Source: Shewanella dokdonensis
GTDB lineage: Bacteria; Pseudomonadota; Gammaproteobacteria; Enterobacterales; Shewanellaceae
Direction of reading: 5' to 3'
DNA: 64,000 nucleotides
NCBI RefSeq assembly: GCF_018394335.1
Contig: NZ_CP074572.1
Span: 1,798,001 to 1,862,000, forward strand
The translations under genes and the position numbers were made by a program. Positions 8,939-22,920 of the stretch are shown here, piece after piece. The notes below the pieces were generated by a model. That model searched no databases and was not told the origin of the DNA. It saw nothing but the letters and a program-made list of their open reading frames with translations. Numbering within the stretch: position 1 is the stretch's first letter; the number at the start of each line of letters is the position of its first letter.

Positions 8939-10828
8939 ATGCGTTTTCATGAACGGTTTGATGTAGTAGTTGTCGGCGGCGGTCATGCCGGAACTGAAGC
9001 AGCACTAGCTGCTGCCAGAATGGGCTGCAAAACCTTATTATTGACTCATAACTTAGACACGCTCGGGCAAATGTCTTGTAATCCCGCAATAGGCGGCATT
9101 GGTAAAGGCCATTTGGTTAAAGAGATCGACGCCTTGGGTGGAGCTATGGCCACCGCGACTGATCATGCCGGTATTCAATTTCGCACTTTAAATTCCAGTA
9201 AAGGCCCAGCGGTAAGAGCCACCCGAGCGCAGGCTGACCGAGCACTTTACCGCCAAGCAATTCAACGGATCTTACAGAATCAACCTAACTTACGCCTATT
9301 CCAGCAAGCAGTTGATGACTTAGTGGTGGAGAATGGCCGGGTTACTGGTGTTGTAACTCAAATGGGGCTGGCTTTTGAAGCCGCAGCGGTAGTGCTGACA
9401 ACTGGTACTTTCTTGGCCGGGAAAATTCATATTGGATTGCAGAACTACAGTGGTGGCCGTGCTGGAGATCAACCGGCAATAGCCTTGGCACAGCGACTGC
9501 GTGAACTACAGTTGCCTGTTGGCCGCTTAAAAACCGGTACGCCACCTAGGATCGATGCCAGAACTGTAGATTTTTCACAAATGACTGAACAGAAAGGTGA
9601 TTTTCCTCTTCCTGTGATGTCATTTATCGGCAATGTTGGGCAGCATCCGCAACAAGTATCTTGTTTTATAACCCATACCAATGAACGGACTCACGAGATC
9701 ATTCGTGGCGGGTTAGATCGCAGCCCGATGTATTCCGGTGTGATTGAAGGTATCGGCCCGCGTTATTGCCCTTCCATTGAAGATAAAATTCATCGTTTTG
9801 CCGATAAAAATTCTCATCAGGTGTTCATGGAACCCGAAGGACTGAACACCAATGAGCTTTATCCCAATGGGATCTCAACCAGTTTGCCGTTTGACGTGCA
9901 GATCAATTTAGTGCGCTCGATTCAGGGCATGGAACAAGCCGAAATTCTGCGCCCTGGTTATGCCATCGAATATGATTATTTTGATCCTCGTAATCTCAAG
10001 AATTCTCTGGAAACCAAGGCGATCAACGGGTTGTTTTTTGCCGGACAGATTAACGGTACTACCGGTTATGAAGAGGCCGCGGCGCAAGGATTACTGGCCG
10101 GAACCAATGCGGCGCTACAAGTGCAAAACAAGGACAGCTGGTGTCCTCGGCGCGACCAAGCTTATCTAGGCGTGTTGGTGGACGATCTATCAACGCTCGG
10201 CACCAAAGAACCGTACCGCATGTTTACCAGTCGTGCGGAGTATCGCTTGTTACTCAGAGAAGACAATGCCGATCTGCGTTTAACTGAAAAAGGCCGTGAA
10301 CTGGGCTTAGTGGATGAGCATCGTTGGGCGCTATTCTCTGAAAAAGTAGAAGCGATCGAAACCGAAATGCAGCGTTTGCGCAGCAACTGGATCCATGTGC
10401 ATTCTCCTTTGGTTGGGGCGTTGAATCCGCATCTAAATACGCCAATTTCCCGCGATGCGTCTTTTGAAGAGTTGCTGCGGCGTCCAGAAATGGACTACGA
10501 CAAACTGATGGCCGTAGAAGGGTTTGGCCCTGCGGTTGCCGATCCTCTGGTTGCTGAGCAGATCCAGATCCAGGTGAAATATGCCGGCTATATCCAGCGG
10601 CAGCAGGATGAGATCAATAAAACCTTACGCAATGAAAACACAGGCTTACCTCTGGATCTCGATTACAAAGAAGTTCCTGGGTTGTCCAATGAAGTGGTTG
10701 CTAAACTCAACAGCCACAAACCGCAGACAATAGGTCAAGCCTCCAGAATTTCAGGTGTGACACCTGCGGCGATCTCCATTTTGCTGGTACATCTGAAAAA
10801 ACGCGGTTTATTACGCCGCAGCGCTTAA
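8939..10828 (+). CDS. mnmG: tRNA uridine-5-carboxymethylaminomethyl modification enzyme MnmG
   Basis: A 629-residue FAD protein that works with MnmE to modify wobble U34 in several tRNAs. The N terminus has the dinucleotide-binding [13 protein letters not shown] motif. Also visible are [23 protein letters not shown], the CPSIEDK and [11 protein letters not shown] blocks, [18 protein letters not shown], and a helical C-terminal domain from about residue 530 that binds MnmE. The ATG has AAGG 7 bases upstream and begins immediately after oriC. Length is normal (E. coli 629) and the frame is intact. rsmG follows after 99 bases. Confidence 0.97.
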   Translation: MRFHERFDVVVVGGGHAGTEAALAAARMGCKTLLLTHNLDTLGQMSCNPAIGGIGKGHLVKEIDALGGAMATATDHAGIQFRTLNSSKGPAVRATRAQADRALYRQAIQRILQNQPNLRLFQQAVDDLVVENGRVTGVVTQMGLAFEAAAVVLTTGTFLAGKIHIGLQNYSGGRAGDQPAIALAQRLRELQLPVGRLKTGTPPRIDARTVDFSQMTEQKGDFPLPVMSFIGNVGQHPQQVSCFITHTNERTHEIIRGGLDRSPMYSGVIEGIGPRYCPSIEDKIHRFADKNSHQVFMEPEGLNTNELYPNGISTSLPFDVQINLVRSIQGMEQAEILRPGYAIEYDYFDPRNLKNSLETKAINGLFFAGQINGTTGYEEAAAQGLLAGTNAALQVQNKDSWCPRRDQAYLGVLVDDLSTLGTKEPYRMFTSRAEYRLLLREDNADLRLTEKGRELGLVDEHRWALFSEKVEAIETEMQRLRSNWIHVHSPLVGALNPHLNTPISRDASFEELLRRPEMDYDKLMAVEGFGPAVADPLVAEQIQIQVKYAGYIQRQQDEINKTLRNENTGLPLDLDYKEVPGLSNEVVAKLNSHKPQTIGQASRISGVTPAAISILLVHLKKRGLLRRSA

Positions 10829-10850
10829 GCGCATCGTTGTTAAGGCTGCA

Positions 10851-10881
10851 AAGGGAAGCTGCGGGCTTCCCTTCGTCTTTT
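10851..10881 (+). terminator. Probable terminator after mnmG
   Basis: AAGGGAAGC, loop TGCGG, GCTTCCCTT, followed by a short T-rich tract (CGTCTTTT). The tract is imperfect, so termination may be partial. Confidence 0.6.
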
Positions 10882-10927
10882 ATGGGCTTCATAATAGCCA
10901 CCGCATAACTATCCAGGAGTCATTTTC

Positions 10928-11551
10928 GTGCTTGCCACGCAGCTGAAAAACTATCTTGCAGAAGCCCAAATTCAGGCCAGCGACAGGCAACAGCAGCAAT
11001 TGCTGGCATTTGTTGCGTTGCTGGATAAATGGAATAAAGCTTACAACCTTACAGCCATTCGCGATCCGCAGCAGATGCTGATCCGCCATATTATGGATAG
11101 CTTGGTAGTTTCGCCTTTTTTGCAGGGGCAGCATTTTATTGATGTTGGCACAGGCCCAGGGCTTCCGGCGATCCCGCTGGCTATCCTTAATCCTGACAAG
11201 CAATTCGTATTACTCGATAGCTTAGGCAAACGCATCCGCTTTCAGCGCCAGGTTCAGATTGAGTTAAAGCTCAATAATATATCCTCTGTAGAAAGCAGGG
11301 TTGAAGACTATCAACCGCAAGTGTTATTTGATGGCGTTCTCAGCCGAGCGTTTGCTTCGGTAAGTGATATGCTGAGCTGGTGTGCTCACTTGCCCAAGCC
11401 CACAGGTGCCTTTTATGCGTTAAAAGGACAGTTGGATAATCACGAATTGGCAGAAATACCGGTTAAATACCAGGTAAAACAACAAATACAGTTGCAGGTG
11501 CCGCAGTTACATGAACAGCGACATCTGCTGATCATCACTTCCCGGGACTGA
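10928..11551 (+). CDS. rsmG: 16S rRNA m7G527 methyltransferase RsmG (GidB)
   Basis: A 207-residue SAM-dependent methyltransferase that makes 7-methylguanosine at position 527 of 16S rRNA; loss gives low-level streptomycin resistance. It shows [20 protein letters not shown] and the SAM-binding [19 protein letters not shown] start at 10928 with CAGGAG 9 bases upstream. It is the usual partner of mnmG and lies before parAB. Confidence 0.95.
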   Translation: MLATQLKNYLAEAQIQASDRQQQQLLAFVALLDKWNKAYNLTAIRDPQQMLIRHIMDSLVVSPFLQGQHFIDVGTGPGLPAIPLAILNPDKQFVLLDSLGKRIRFQRQVQIELKLNNISSVESRVEDYQPQVLFDGVLSRAFASVSDMLSWCAHLPKPTGAFYALKGQLDNHELAEIPVKYQVKQQIQLQVPQLHEQRHLLIITSRD

Positions 11552-11632
11552 GTGCCTTGCAATTCGCTAGCGTATCAAGCAAGTTGATGCAAGCATGGGA
11601 TTAACAACAGACTTGATGGACAAGGTGACATT

Positions 11633-12424
11633 GTGGCGAAAATCATTGCCGTAGCTAACCAAAAAGGTGGCGTGGGGAAAACAACAACAAGTGTGAACTT
11701 GGCTGCATCCCTGGCCGCGACTAAACGCCGGGTGTTGCTGGTTGACCTGGATCCTCAGGGCAATGCCACTATGGGCAGCGGTGTAGACAAGTATGAAGTG
11801 GAAAATACCGCTTACGAATTGCTGGTGGATGAAAAACCGTTCGATGATGTGGTCATAAAAAATACTGTCGGTAAATATGATCTAGTGGCCGCCAACGGTG
11901 ATGTGACCGCCGCTGAGATCAAATTGATCGAGTTTTTTGCCCGGGAGATCCGTTTACGCAATGCCTTGACCGCCATTCGGGATCGTTATGATTTTATTTT
12001 TATTGATTGCCCGCCATCGCTCAATATGTTGACCGTTAACGCCATGTCTGCCGCAGATTCGGTGTTGGTACCTATGCAATGTGAATATTACGCCTTGGAA
12101 GGTTTAACCGCGCTGATGGATACCGTGTCGAAATTGGCGTCCATGGTCAATCCAGGGCTTGGCATCGAGGGAATTTTGCGTACTATGTACGACCCGCGCA
12201 ACCGCTTGGCCAACGATGTGTCTGATCAGTTGAAACAACATTTTGGCGATAAGGTTTATCGTACGGTTATTCCAAGAAATGTGCGGTTGGCGGAAGCGCC
12301 AAGCTTTGGTGCTCCGGCAATGTATTACGACAAAGGCAGTGCTGGCGCCAAGGCTTATCTGTCACTGGCTGGAGAGATCATCCGCCGTGCTGAGCAACAG
12401 AAAAAACAAACAGAAAAGGTTTAA
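11633..12424 (+). CDS. parA: Chromosome partitioning ATPase ParA (Soj)
   Basis: A 263-residue Walker-type ATPase that moves ParB-bound origins. It has the deviant Walker A motif KGGVGKTTTSVNLA (residues about 10-23), LVDLDPQGNAT and FIDCPPSLNMLTVNA. It lacks an N-terminal DNA-binding extension, as expected for chromosomal ParA. GTG start with AAGGTGA upstream. It is 11 bases before parB and close to oriC, as is usual for the chromosomal system. Confidence 0.95.
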   Translation: MAKIIAVANQKGGVGKTTTSVNLAASLAATKRRVLLVDLDPQGNATMGSGVDKYEVENTAYELLVDEKPFDDVVIKNTVGKYDLVAANGDVTAAEIKLIEFFAREIRLRNALTAIRDRYDFIFIDCPPSLNMLTVNAMSAADSVLVPMQCEYYALEGLTALMDTVSKLASMVNPGLGIEGILRTMYDPRNRLANDVSDQLKQHFGDKVYRTVIPRNVRLAEAPSFGAPAMYYDKGSAGAKAYLSLAGEIIRRAEQQKKQTEKV

Positions 12425-12435
12425 AAGGGATCACC

Positions 12436-13319
12436 ATGACATTAAAAAACGCGGTTTAGGTAAAGGTCTGGATGCGCTGCTCAGCACCAGTCATGCCGCT
12501 AATCAAAAGCGGGAAACTGCTGAAGCGCCAGATGATGTCAAAAGCGGAGAAACCTTGCTCAATCTGGATCTGGATTTGTTAAAGCCTGGCAAATATCAAC
12601 CGCGTAAGGATATGTCACCAGAAGCCTTGGAAGAGTTAGCTGAGTCTATTCGTGCCCAAGGTGTCATTCAGCCGATTGTTGTACGAAAAATCGATGATAA
12701 CCTGTACGAAATTATTGCCGGGGAACGGCGTTGGCGGGCCGCGCAATTAGCTCAGCTAGATAAAGTTCCCTGTATTGTTAAACAGGTTCCCGATGAAAGC
12801 GCCGTAGCCATTGCCCTGATTGAGAATATTCAGCGTGAAGATCTCAACGCCATGGAAGAAGCTATAGCGTTAAACCGCCTCATTGAAGAGTTTGCACTCA
12901 CACATCAGCAAGTGGCTGATGCGGTTGGTAAGTCCCGTGCGAGTGTTTCTAACTTATTGCGTCTTAACGCGTTAAATCCTGCCGTGAAAGTGATGTTGGA
13001 GCGCGGTGATATTGATATGGGACACGCTCGAGCATTGCTAGCGCTCGATGGCGATCAACAAACTAACGTTGCCAGAGTCGTTGCTGCGAAAGAACTAACC
13101 GTTCGTGAAACAGAACGACTTATTAACAAAGTGCTTAATCCTCAACAGAAACCTGAAAATAATATTAAAAACGCGGATTTAACCAGATTAGAAAGCGAGC
13201 TAGTTCAAAGATTAGGAACAAAAGTTAATATTACGCACACTGTAAAGGGTGCCGGTAAAATTGTAATTAATTACCAGAGTTTGTCAGAACTCGATGGAAT
13301 TATCGCCAAAATAAGCTGA
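12436..13319 (+). CDS. parB: Chromosome partitioning protein ParB (Spo0J), one frameshift near the start
   Basis: ParB is the CTP-dependent DNA clamp that loads at parS sites. Conserved parts are KRGLGKGLDALL at the N terminus, LKPGKYQPRKD, the CTP-binding IIAGERRWRAAQLA, VAIALIENIQREDLNAMEEA, then a helix-turn-helix (THQQVADAVGKSRASVSNLLRL) and a C-terminal dimer domain. The ATG at 12436 runs into a frameshift at the A6 run 12444-12449; seven A bases restore MTLKKRGLGKG. Corrected length is 294 residues. A longer open frame starting inside parA is an artefact of this lost base. Confidence 0.92.
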
Positions 13320-13438
13320 TTTACGCGAAAAAATATCAATAATAAAAAGAAAATGTAACTTAATTACATAAAAACAGTAAATGCTTTTATAACTTAGCGC
13401 TAAATCACTTTTGCACACTTTTTTTGATATTCTCAACG

Positions 13439-13466
13439 TTGCGCGAATGCTTCGAAAAGGTATACT
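13439..13466 (+). promoter_or_regulatory. Putative atp operon promoter
   Basis: TTGCGC (13439-13444), a 16-base spacer and TATACT (13461-13466), about 80 bases before atpI, in the 227-base gap after parB. No clear terminator for parB is seen in that gap. Confidence 0.45.
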
Positions 13467-13546
13467 TTCGCAAGCTTTTTGCGTGGGTGGCTTAGAATTT
13501 TCATACACGGTCACCGAAACAAAAAGAAAATTACGGAGAAGATCGA

Positions 13547-13929
13547 TTGATTGACAATCTAGCTCGTCGTGGCCGCCGGTCAGCTTACAAACTGATTATG
13601 TTGCAAGCCGCGGTTACCGGATTGGCATCGACGGTCTTTTTCGTTATGCAGGGGGTCAACAGTGGGATGTCAGCGTTAGCTGGCGCTGTCACTGCTGTGA
13701 TCCCCAATTTCGTGTTCGCGACCCTAGCGTTCTCCCATACGGGGGCTAGCGCTACAGCAAAAGTGTTAAAAAGCTTTTACTGGGGGAAGCGGTAAAGTTG
13801 CTGTTAACTATTGTGTTGTTTTCAATAGCATTTATATACCTTAAAGCTGCATTTATGCCGCTTTTTGTTTGTTATGTGCTGGGGTTAATAGTGCATTGGA
13901 CAGCTCCTTTATACTTCAAGCAAAGTTAA
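13547..13929 (+). CDS. atpI: ATP synthase protein I (AtpI), one frameshift
   Basis: AtpI is a small membrane protein at the head of atp operons that assists c-ring assembly. The N-terminal half (ARRGRRSAYKLIMLQAAVTG) and first helices read in one frame. At the G5 run 13782-13786 the frame breaks; G6 gives FYWGEAVKLLLTIVLFSIAF and the last two helices, ending in LYFKQS. Corrected length is 127 residues, normal for the family. The start is a TTG with ACGGAG upstream. The low conservation of AtpI makes the exact start less certain than for the rest of the operon. Confidence 0.85.
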
Positions 13930-13941
13930 GTGGGATGAATC

Positions 13942-14753
<812 letters not shown>

Positions 14754-14802
14754 GGATTGCGGAAAAAATTTTAAACTAAATCATTAACTAACATAGATTT
14801 AG

Positions 14803-15075
<273 letters not shown>

Positions 15076-15108
15076 TGCTTCTGTCTTTAATCTAAATAGG
15101 AGGCTGTT

Positions 15109-15579
15109 GTGAATATCAACGCTACCCTAATCGGTCAGACGGTCGCCTTTTTTATCTTCGTGTGGTTCTGCATGAAGTTTGTTTGGCCGCCTTTGATGAG
15201 TGCCATCGAAGAGCGCCAGAAAAGGATTGCTGATGGTCTTGCTGACGCTGACCGTGCAGCTAAAGACCTGGAGTTGGCTCAGGTGAAAGCCTCTGATCAA
15301 CTCAAAGAAGCCAAGGCTACTGCCAACGAAATCATCGAGTCTGCTAACAAACGCAAGGCTCAGATCATTGACGAAGCTAAAGCCGAAGCAGACGCTGAGC
15401 GTTCAAAGATTATCGCTCAGGGTCAAGCAGAAATTGAAGCTGAACGTAATCGCGTGAAAGAGGAACTGCGTAAGCAGCTTGCGACTCTTGCCATTATTGG
15501 TGCAGAGAAAATCCTCGAGCGTTCGATTGATGAAGCCGCCCAGAGTGACATAGTTGATAAACTTGTCGCTGAAATTTGA
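15109..15579 (+). CDS. atpF: ATP synthase F0 subunit b
   Basis: A 156-residue peripheral stalk subunit: one N-terminal membrane helix ([20 protein letters not shown]) and then a long charged coiled coil rich in Ala, Glu and Lys that pairs with a second copy and binds delta. GTG start with AGGAGG 5 bases upstream. The same length as E. coli AtpF. Confidence 0.96.
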   Translation: MNINATLIGQTVAFFIFVWFCMKFVWPPLMSAIEERQKRIADGLADADRAAKDLELAQVKASDQLKEAKATANEIIESANKRKAQIIDEAKAEADAERSKIIAQGQAEIEAERNRVKEELRKQLATLAIIGAEKILERSIDEAAQSDIVDKLVAEI

Positions 15580-15594
15580 TAAGGGAGTGGAGTT

Positions 15595-16128
15595 ATGGCT
15601 GAGTTAACCACCATTGCTCGTCCTTATGCAAAGGCAGCTTTTGATTTTGCGGTTGAACATCAGGCCGTGGAAAAGTGGGCAGAAATGCTCGACTTTGCCG
15701 CGTTGGTCAGTGAAAACGAGACCATGAAGCCGCTGCTGGCCGGAGTGATGGCCAGTGATCGTCTAGCAGACTTGTTTATCAAGGTATGCGGCGAGCAGAT
15801 GGATGCCCATGGTCAAAATCTGATCAAGGTAATGGCCGAAAACGATCGCTTAGAAGTGCTGCCAGCTGTTGCTCAGCAATTTACTGAGCTGCGTCTGGAA
15901 TGGTCAAAAGAAGTAGAAGCCAGTGTGGTATCTGCTACGCCTTTGACTGATTCACAGATTGCACAGATCAGTGCTTCTCTAGAGAAACGTCTCGCACGCA
16001 AAGTTAAGCTGAATTGCAGCGTGGATGCCAAGCTTATCGCTGGCGTTATTATCAAAGCAGGTGACCTCGTCATTGATGGGTCTGTCCGCGGCAAACTCGA
16101 CCGTTTGTCTGATAAGCTGCAATCGTAA
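15595..16128 (+). CDS. atpH: ATP synthase F1 subunit delta
   Basis: A 177-residue stalk subunit that ties the b dimer to the alpha-beta head. It has the family N terminus [16 protein letters not shown] and the C-terminal block [34 protein letters not shown] stands before ATG, 15 bases after atpF. Confidence 0.95.
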   Translation: MAELTTIARPYAKAAFDFAVEHQAVEKWAEMLDFAALVSENETMKPLLAGVMASDRLADLFIKVCGEQMDAHGQNLIKVMAENDRLEVLPAVAQQFTELRLEWSKEVEASVVSATPLTDSQIAQISASLEKRLARKVKLNCSVDAKLIAGVIIKAGDLVIDGSVRGKLDRLSDKLQS

Positions 16129-16142
16129 TTGGGAGTTTGAGC

Positions 16143-17682
16143 ATGCAACTGAATTCCACTGAAATCAGCGATCTGATTAAGCAGCGGATCGAGCAGTTCG
16201 ACGTTGTCAGCGAAGCCCGTAACGAAGGTACTATCGTTTCGGTAAGTGACGGTATTATCCGCATTCACGGCTTGGCCGATGTAATGCAGGGTGAAATGAT
16301 CGAACTGCCTGGCAGCCGTTTTGCAATCGCGTTGAACCTTGAACGTGATTCTGTCGGTGCCGTAGTAATGGGTCCTTATGCCGATTTGGCAGAAGGCGAA
16401 AAAGTAAAAACTACTGGTCGCATTTTGCAGGTACCAGTAGGTCGTGGTCTGCTAGGTCGTGTTGTTAACACCCTGGGTGAACCTATCGACGGTAAAGGCC
16501 CTATCGATAACGATGGCTTTGCACCCGTTGAAGTGATTGCGCCAGGCGTTATTGACCGTAAGTCAGTATCACAACCAGTACAGACTGGTTATAAAGCAGT
16601 TGACTCCATGATCCCAATCGGTCGTGGTCAGCGTGAGCTGATCATCGGTGACCGTCAGATCGGTAAAACCGCTTTGGCCATTGATGCCATCATCAACCAG
16701 AAAAATTCTGGCATTAAATGTATCTATGTTGCGATTGGTCAGAAAGCTTCTACCATTGCCAACATCGTACGTAAGCTGGAAGAACACGGTGCACTGGCGA
16801 ACACTATCGTCGTAGTGGCTACCGCTTCAGAAGCTGCTGCATTGCAGTATCTGGCACCTTATGCTGGTTGTTCTATGGGTGAATACTTCCGTGACCGCGG
16901 TGAAGATGCCCTGATCGTATATGACGACCTGACTAAACAGGCTGTGGCATATCGTCAGATTTCACTGCTGCTCAAGCGTCCACCAGGACGTGAAGCTTAC
17001 CCTGGCGACGTTTTCTATTTGCATTCTCGTTTGCTGGAACGTGCTTCCCGCGTGAACGAAGAATATGTAGAAAAATTCACTAACGGTGAAGTAAAAGGCA
17101 AAACTGGTTCATTGACCGCCTTGCCTATTATTGAAACCCAGGCTGGTGACGTATCTGCGTTCGTACCGACCAACGTAATTTCAATTACTGATGGTCAGAT
17201 CTTCCTGAAACCGACCTGTTTAACTCTGGCTTACGTCCAGCGGTTAACCCAGGTATTTCGGTTTCTCGTGTGGGTGGTGCGGCTCAGACCAAAATCATCA
17301 AGAAACTGTCCGGTGGTATCCGTACCGCGCTGGCACAGTACCGAGAGCTGGCTGCCTTCTCTCAGTTTGCATCTGACTTGATGACGCGACCCGTGCCCAA
17401 TTGGAACACGGTGAACGGGTAACTGAACTGATGAAGCAGAAGCAATATGCACCGATGAGCGTTGCTGATCAGGCTGTGTCTATTTTCGCTGCAGAAAAAG
17501 GCTTCCTGAAAAACGTAGAGCTGAAGAAAATCGGTGATTTTGAAGCTGCCCTGCTCTCCTTCATGAACAGCGAGCATGCCGAGCTGATGAAGCTCATCAA
17601 CGAAACCGGCAACTATAACGCCGATATCGAAGGTGAACTGAAAGCTGGCCTCGAAAAGTTCGTGGCAACCCAAACCTGGTAA
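16143..17682 (+). CDS. atpA: ATP synthase F1 subunit alpha, two frameshifts
   Basis: Subunit alpha carries the non-catalytic nucleotide sites. The ATG at 16143 gives [19 protein letters not shown]. It has the P-loop [13 protein letters not shown], and the later [19 protein letters not shown] and [13 protein letters not shown] motifs. The frame breaks near 17205-17207 ([18 protein letters not shown] needs one more base, probably CTGGAAACC) and near 17380 ([15 protein letters not shown] needs TTGGATGAC). Both look like the loss of one G from GG, not a long run. Corrected length is 513 residues, identical to E. coli. An essential subunit with two lost bases strongly suggests sequence error. Confidence 0.94.
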
Positions 17683-17734
17683 CAACACGCGAGGTGCCAG
17701 TTAAGGCACCTCTGGTCCAGATTGGAGAGTAGAG

Positions 17735-20007
<2,273 letters not shown>

Positions 20008-20041
20008 TCAGAGAAATCTCTGGTTTTGATAGGAGAACGGG

Positions 20042-20469
20042 ATGGCAGCCATGACAGTACAACTTGATATCGTCAGTGCAGAAAGCAAAATCTATTCCGG
20101 ACTGGTTGCCAGTTTACAGGTAACAGGTTCAGAAGGTGAACTGGGTGTAATGCCTGGTCATACGCCGCTGCTGACCAATATCAAACCTGGCATGGCGCGC
20201 ATCGTCAAACAAAATGGTTCCGAAGAAGTGTTTTATCTGTCCGGGGTATCCTCGAAGTACAGCCTTCTTCTGTGTCCGTATTGGCTGATGTCGTAATGCG
20301 TGCCGATGAGATTGACGAACAGGCCGCTGTAGAAGCCAAGCGTCGTGCCGAAGCCGAAATGGCCAAAGCCGGTGTTGACTTTGATTACGCGGCAGCAGCA
20401 ATTGAGCTGGCTAAGGCTATTGCCCAGTTGCGTGTGGTCGAGACCATCAAGAAGAACATTGCCAGATAA
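20042..20469 (+). CDS. atpC: ATP synthase F1 subunit epsilon, one frameshift
   Basis: The rotor subunit that can inhibit ATP hydrolysis. The N-terminal beta sandwich ([18 protein letters not shown], then [14 protein letters not shown]) is followed by the helical C-terminal pair ([13 protein letters not shown], then [19 protein letters not shown]). The frame breaks at the G4 run 20243-20246; G5 gives [21 protein letters not shown]. Corrected length is 142 residues. Last gene of the atp operon; a strong terminator follows. Confidence 0.94.
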
Positions 20470-20481
20470 TGTAACTCTGCT

Positions 20482-20509
20482 AAAAAAGGCGCCCAAAGGC
20501 GCCTTTTTT
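20482..20509 (+). terminator. Terminator of the atp operon
   Basis: AAAAAAGGCGCC, CAAA, GGCGCCTTTTTT: a perfect stem with U tract 13 bases after atpC. Confidence 0.9.
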
Positions 20510-20590
20510 ATTGCCCGCAGGTTTGGGATAGACTGCATCAGACCAGCATTTTGGTTAGAATGTGGCGGTCATTTGCTAAAGGAAGTGGTT

Positions 20591-21954
20591 ATGTCGCTCA
20601 ATGTTGTGATCCTCGCGGCCGGTAAGGGAACTCGGATGCGTTCCGATTTACCCAAAGTTCTGCATAAAGTTGCCCATAAAACGATGGTGCAGCATGTCAT
20701 TGATACTGCTAAAGCGCTGAATGCCGACCAGATCAATCTGGTGTATGGCTACGGTGGTGCCCAGTTACAAACCGCTGTGAGCGAGCCGCAGTTAAATTGG
20801 GTGGAACAGCCACAGCAGTTAGGCACAGGTCATGCAGTGGCACAGACTATCCCATATATAAACGATGAAGATACCGTGCTGGTGTTGTACGGTGACGTAC
20901 CGCTGATCCGCCAGCAAACATTAGCGGCGTTGTTACAAAGTCGTCAGCCGGATGGCGTGGCAATGCTTACGGTGAATTTGGCGAACCCCAACGGTTATGG
21001 CCGTATTTTGCGAGAAAACGGTAAGGTTGTGGGCATTGTAGAGCAGAAAGATGCAACCGCAGCGCAACTGGCAATTACTGAAGTGAATAGCGGCATTATG
21101 GCCTTGCCGGGCAAACAGCTAAAACACTGGCTGAGCCAATTGAACAATAACAACGCGCAAGGGGAATTTTACCTGACCGATGTAGTGGCGATGGCGCATA
21201 AGGATAATGTCACTATCACTACGGCGCACCCGGCCGATGCCATTGAAACCGAAGGCGCGAATAATCGGGTGCAGTTAGCTGTGCTGGAACGGGCTTATCA
21301 GGCGCGCATGGCCGAACAACTGATGCTCAATGGCGCTAATCTCAGAGATCCTGCGCGTATCGATATTCGTGGAGACGTGACCATCGGCCAGGATGTGATG
21401 ATAGATATCAATGTCATCTTTGAAGGTAAAGTGGTTCTGGGCAATAACGTCACCATTGGCGCTGGCGCCATTCTGATCGATTGTGAAATTGCTGATGGCG
21501 GTGAAGTGAAGCCCTATACCATTGTTGAAGGTGCAAAATTTGGGGTAAACGCCAATGCTGGCCCATTTGCCCGTTTGCGTCCTGGCGCTGAATTGAAAGC
21601 GGATGCCCATGTGGGTAATTTCGTGGAGATGAAAAAAGCGGTGCTGGGTGAAGGTTCTAAAGCTGGGCATCTGACATATTTGGGCGATGCGCAGATAGGT
21701 AAAGGCGTCAATATTGGCGCCGGCACTATCACCTGTAACTATGATGGTGCCAACAAACATCTTACCGTGATTGGTGATGATGTATTTGTGGGCAGTGATA
21801 CGCAGCTGGTGGCCCCAGTATCGATTGCTAAAGGCGCCACTTTGGGGCGGGGTCCACCATCACCGAAGATGTTGGTGAAGATGAGCTGGTCATTACCCGA
21901 GTAAAACAGAAACATATCCGTGACTGGAAACGACCCGTCAAAAAAACTAATTAA
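20591..21954 (+). CDS. glmU: Bifunctional GlmU (UDP-GlcNAc synthesis), one frameshift
   Basis: GlmU acetylates glucosamine-1-phosphate and then makes UDP-GlcNAc for peptidoglycan and LPS. The N-terminal uridyltransferase has [25 protein letters not shown] and EQKDATAAQ. After about residue 230 there is a left-handed beta-helix of hexapeptide repeats with the acetyltransferase [15 protein letters not shown] motif. The frame breaks at the G4 run 21844-21847: G5 gives [20 protein letters not shown], ending in [10 protein letters not shown]. Corrected length is 454 residues. ATG at 20591 with GGAAG upstream; an upstream in-frame extension into atpC is not real. Confidence 0.95.
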
Positions 21955-21977
21955 TTTTTTCTGTATGTTTCGTTTCG

Positions 21978-22004
21978 AAAGCACTCATTAACGAGTGCTT
22001 TTTT
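21978..22004 (+). terminator. Terminator after glmU
   Basis: AAAGCACTC, ATTAAC, GAGTGCTTTTTT: stem-loop with U tract 24 bases after the corrected glmU stop. Confidence 0.85.
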
Positions 22005-22126
22005 GTTTCTGCGATTTGTTCCTGCTGAATAGTGGCTTAATCAGGGGGAATAACGTGAAAAATCACTTGTGGTTAAGTTTCGTTTGAATATAATTTCTTT
22101 CAAATCGAAATTTAAGCTATCGATAA

Positions 22127-22900
22127 ATGATAAAAAGGAATACCCAGCAACGGCGCCGAGCTATTGTTGAACAGTTAAATCAAACCGGCGAAGTCAGTGT
22201 TGAGCAACTGGCTCAGGCGTTTGAGACTTCGGAAGTCACTATCCGTAAGGATTTAGCTTCGCTGGAAACCGATGGATTTTTGCTGCGGCGTTATGGTGGC
22301 GCGGTGCCATTACCTCAGGAACTGGCCGTGCCGCAGCGGGGGCCATCTGCCAACCAGTTAGCGATAGCCCACAAAGCCGCAGAACTCATTCGCGATCATA
22401 ACCGCATCATCATTGACTGCGGCTCTACGACCCTGGGGCTTATTCCCGAGTTAAATGAAAAGCGCGGGCTGGTGGTAATGACCAACTCCCTGCAACTCGC
22501 TAATGCCATTCACGAACTGGAAAATGAGCCAACATTATTGATGACCGGTGGCACCTGGGATCCACATTCCGAATCGTTTCAGGGACAGATGGCCGAGCAG
22601 GTCTTGCGCTCCTACAACTTCGACCAACTGTTTATTGGCGCGGATGGTATCGATTTGAATCGCGGTACCACCACCTTTAATGAACTCACTAATCTCAGCA
22701 AAGTAATGGCGGAAGTGTCACAGCAAGTAGTGGTGATGTTGGAGTCAGACAAGCTGCAGCGGCGAATTCCCAACCTAGAATTGCCTTGGAAACAGATATC
22801 TACGGTAGTTACCGATGAGCGCTTATCCTCCCAAGCGGCAGACATTATTCGTGGGCACGGCATTGAAGTATTGCTGGTGCCTTATCAATCTTCAAACTAA
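22127..22900 (+). CDS. DeoR family regulator next to glmS
   Basis: A 257-residue regulator with the DeoR N-terminal helix-turn-helix ([20 protein letters not shown], then [20 protein letters not shown], then LLRRYGGAV) and the DeoR sugar-phosphate sensor domain ([40 protein letters not shown]). It lies 20 bases before glmS on the same strand, so it is very likely co-transcribed and may sense an amino-sugar phosphate and control glmS. The target is inferred from position. The ATG at 22127 has only a weak ribosome site. Confidence 0.88.
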   Translation: MIKRNTQQRRRAIVEQLNQTGEVSVEQLAQAFETSEVTIRKDLASLETDGFLLRRYGGAVPLPQELAVPQRGPSANQLAIAHKAAELIRDHNRIIIDCGSTTLGLIPELNEKRGLVVMTNSLQLANAIHELENEPTLLMTGGTWDPHSESFQGQMAEQVLRSYNFDQLFIGADGIDLNRGTTTFNELTNLSKVMAEVSQQVVVMLESDKLQRRIPNLELPWKQISTVVTDERLSSQAADIIRGHGIEVLLVPYQSSN

Positions 22901-22920
22901 GACGTAACGCAGGAAATAAC

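Noticed and set aside
12243..12435. ParB with a 64-residue N-terminal extension overlapping parA
   Set aside because: The extension is parA read out of frame. The family start (MTLKKRGLGKG) appears at 12436 once one A is restored.
20345..20590. GlmU with an 82-residue extension overlapping atpC
   Set aside because: The extension is atpC in another frame and crosses the terminator at 20482; ATG at 20591 gives the normal GlmU start.
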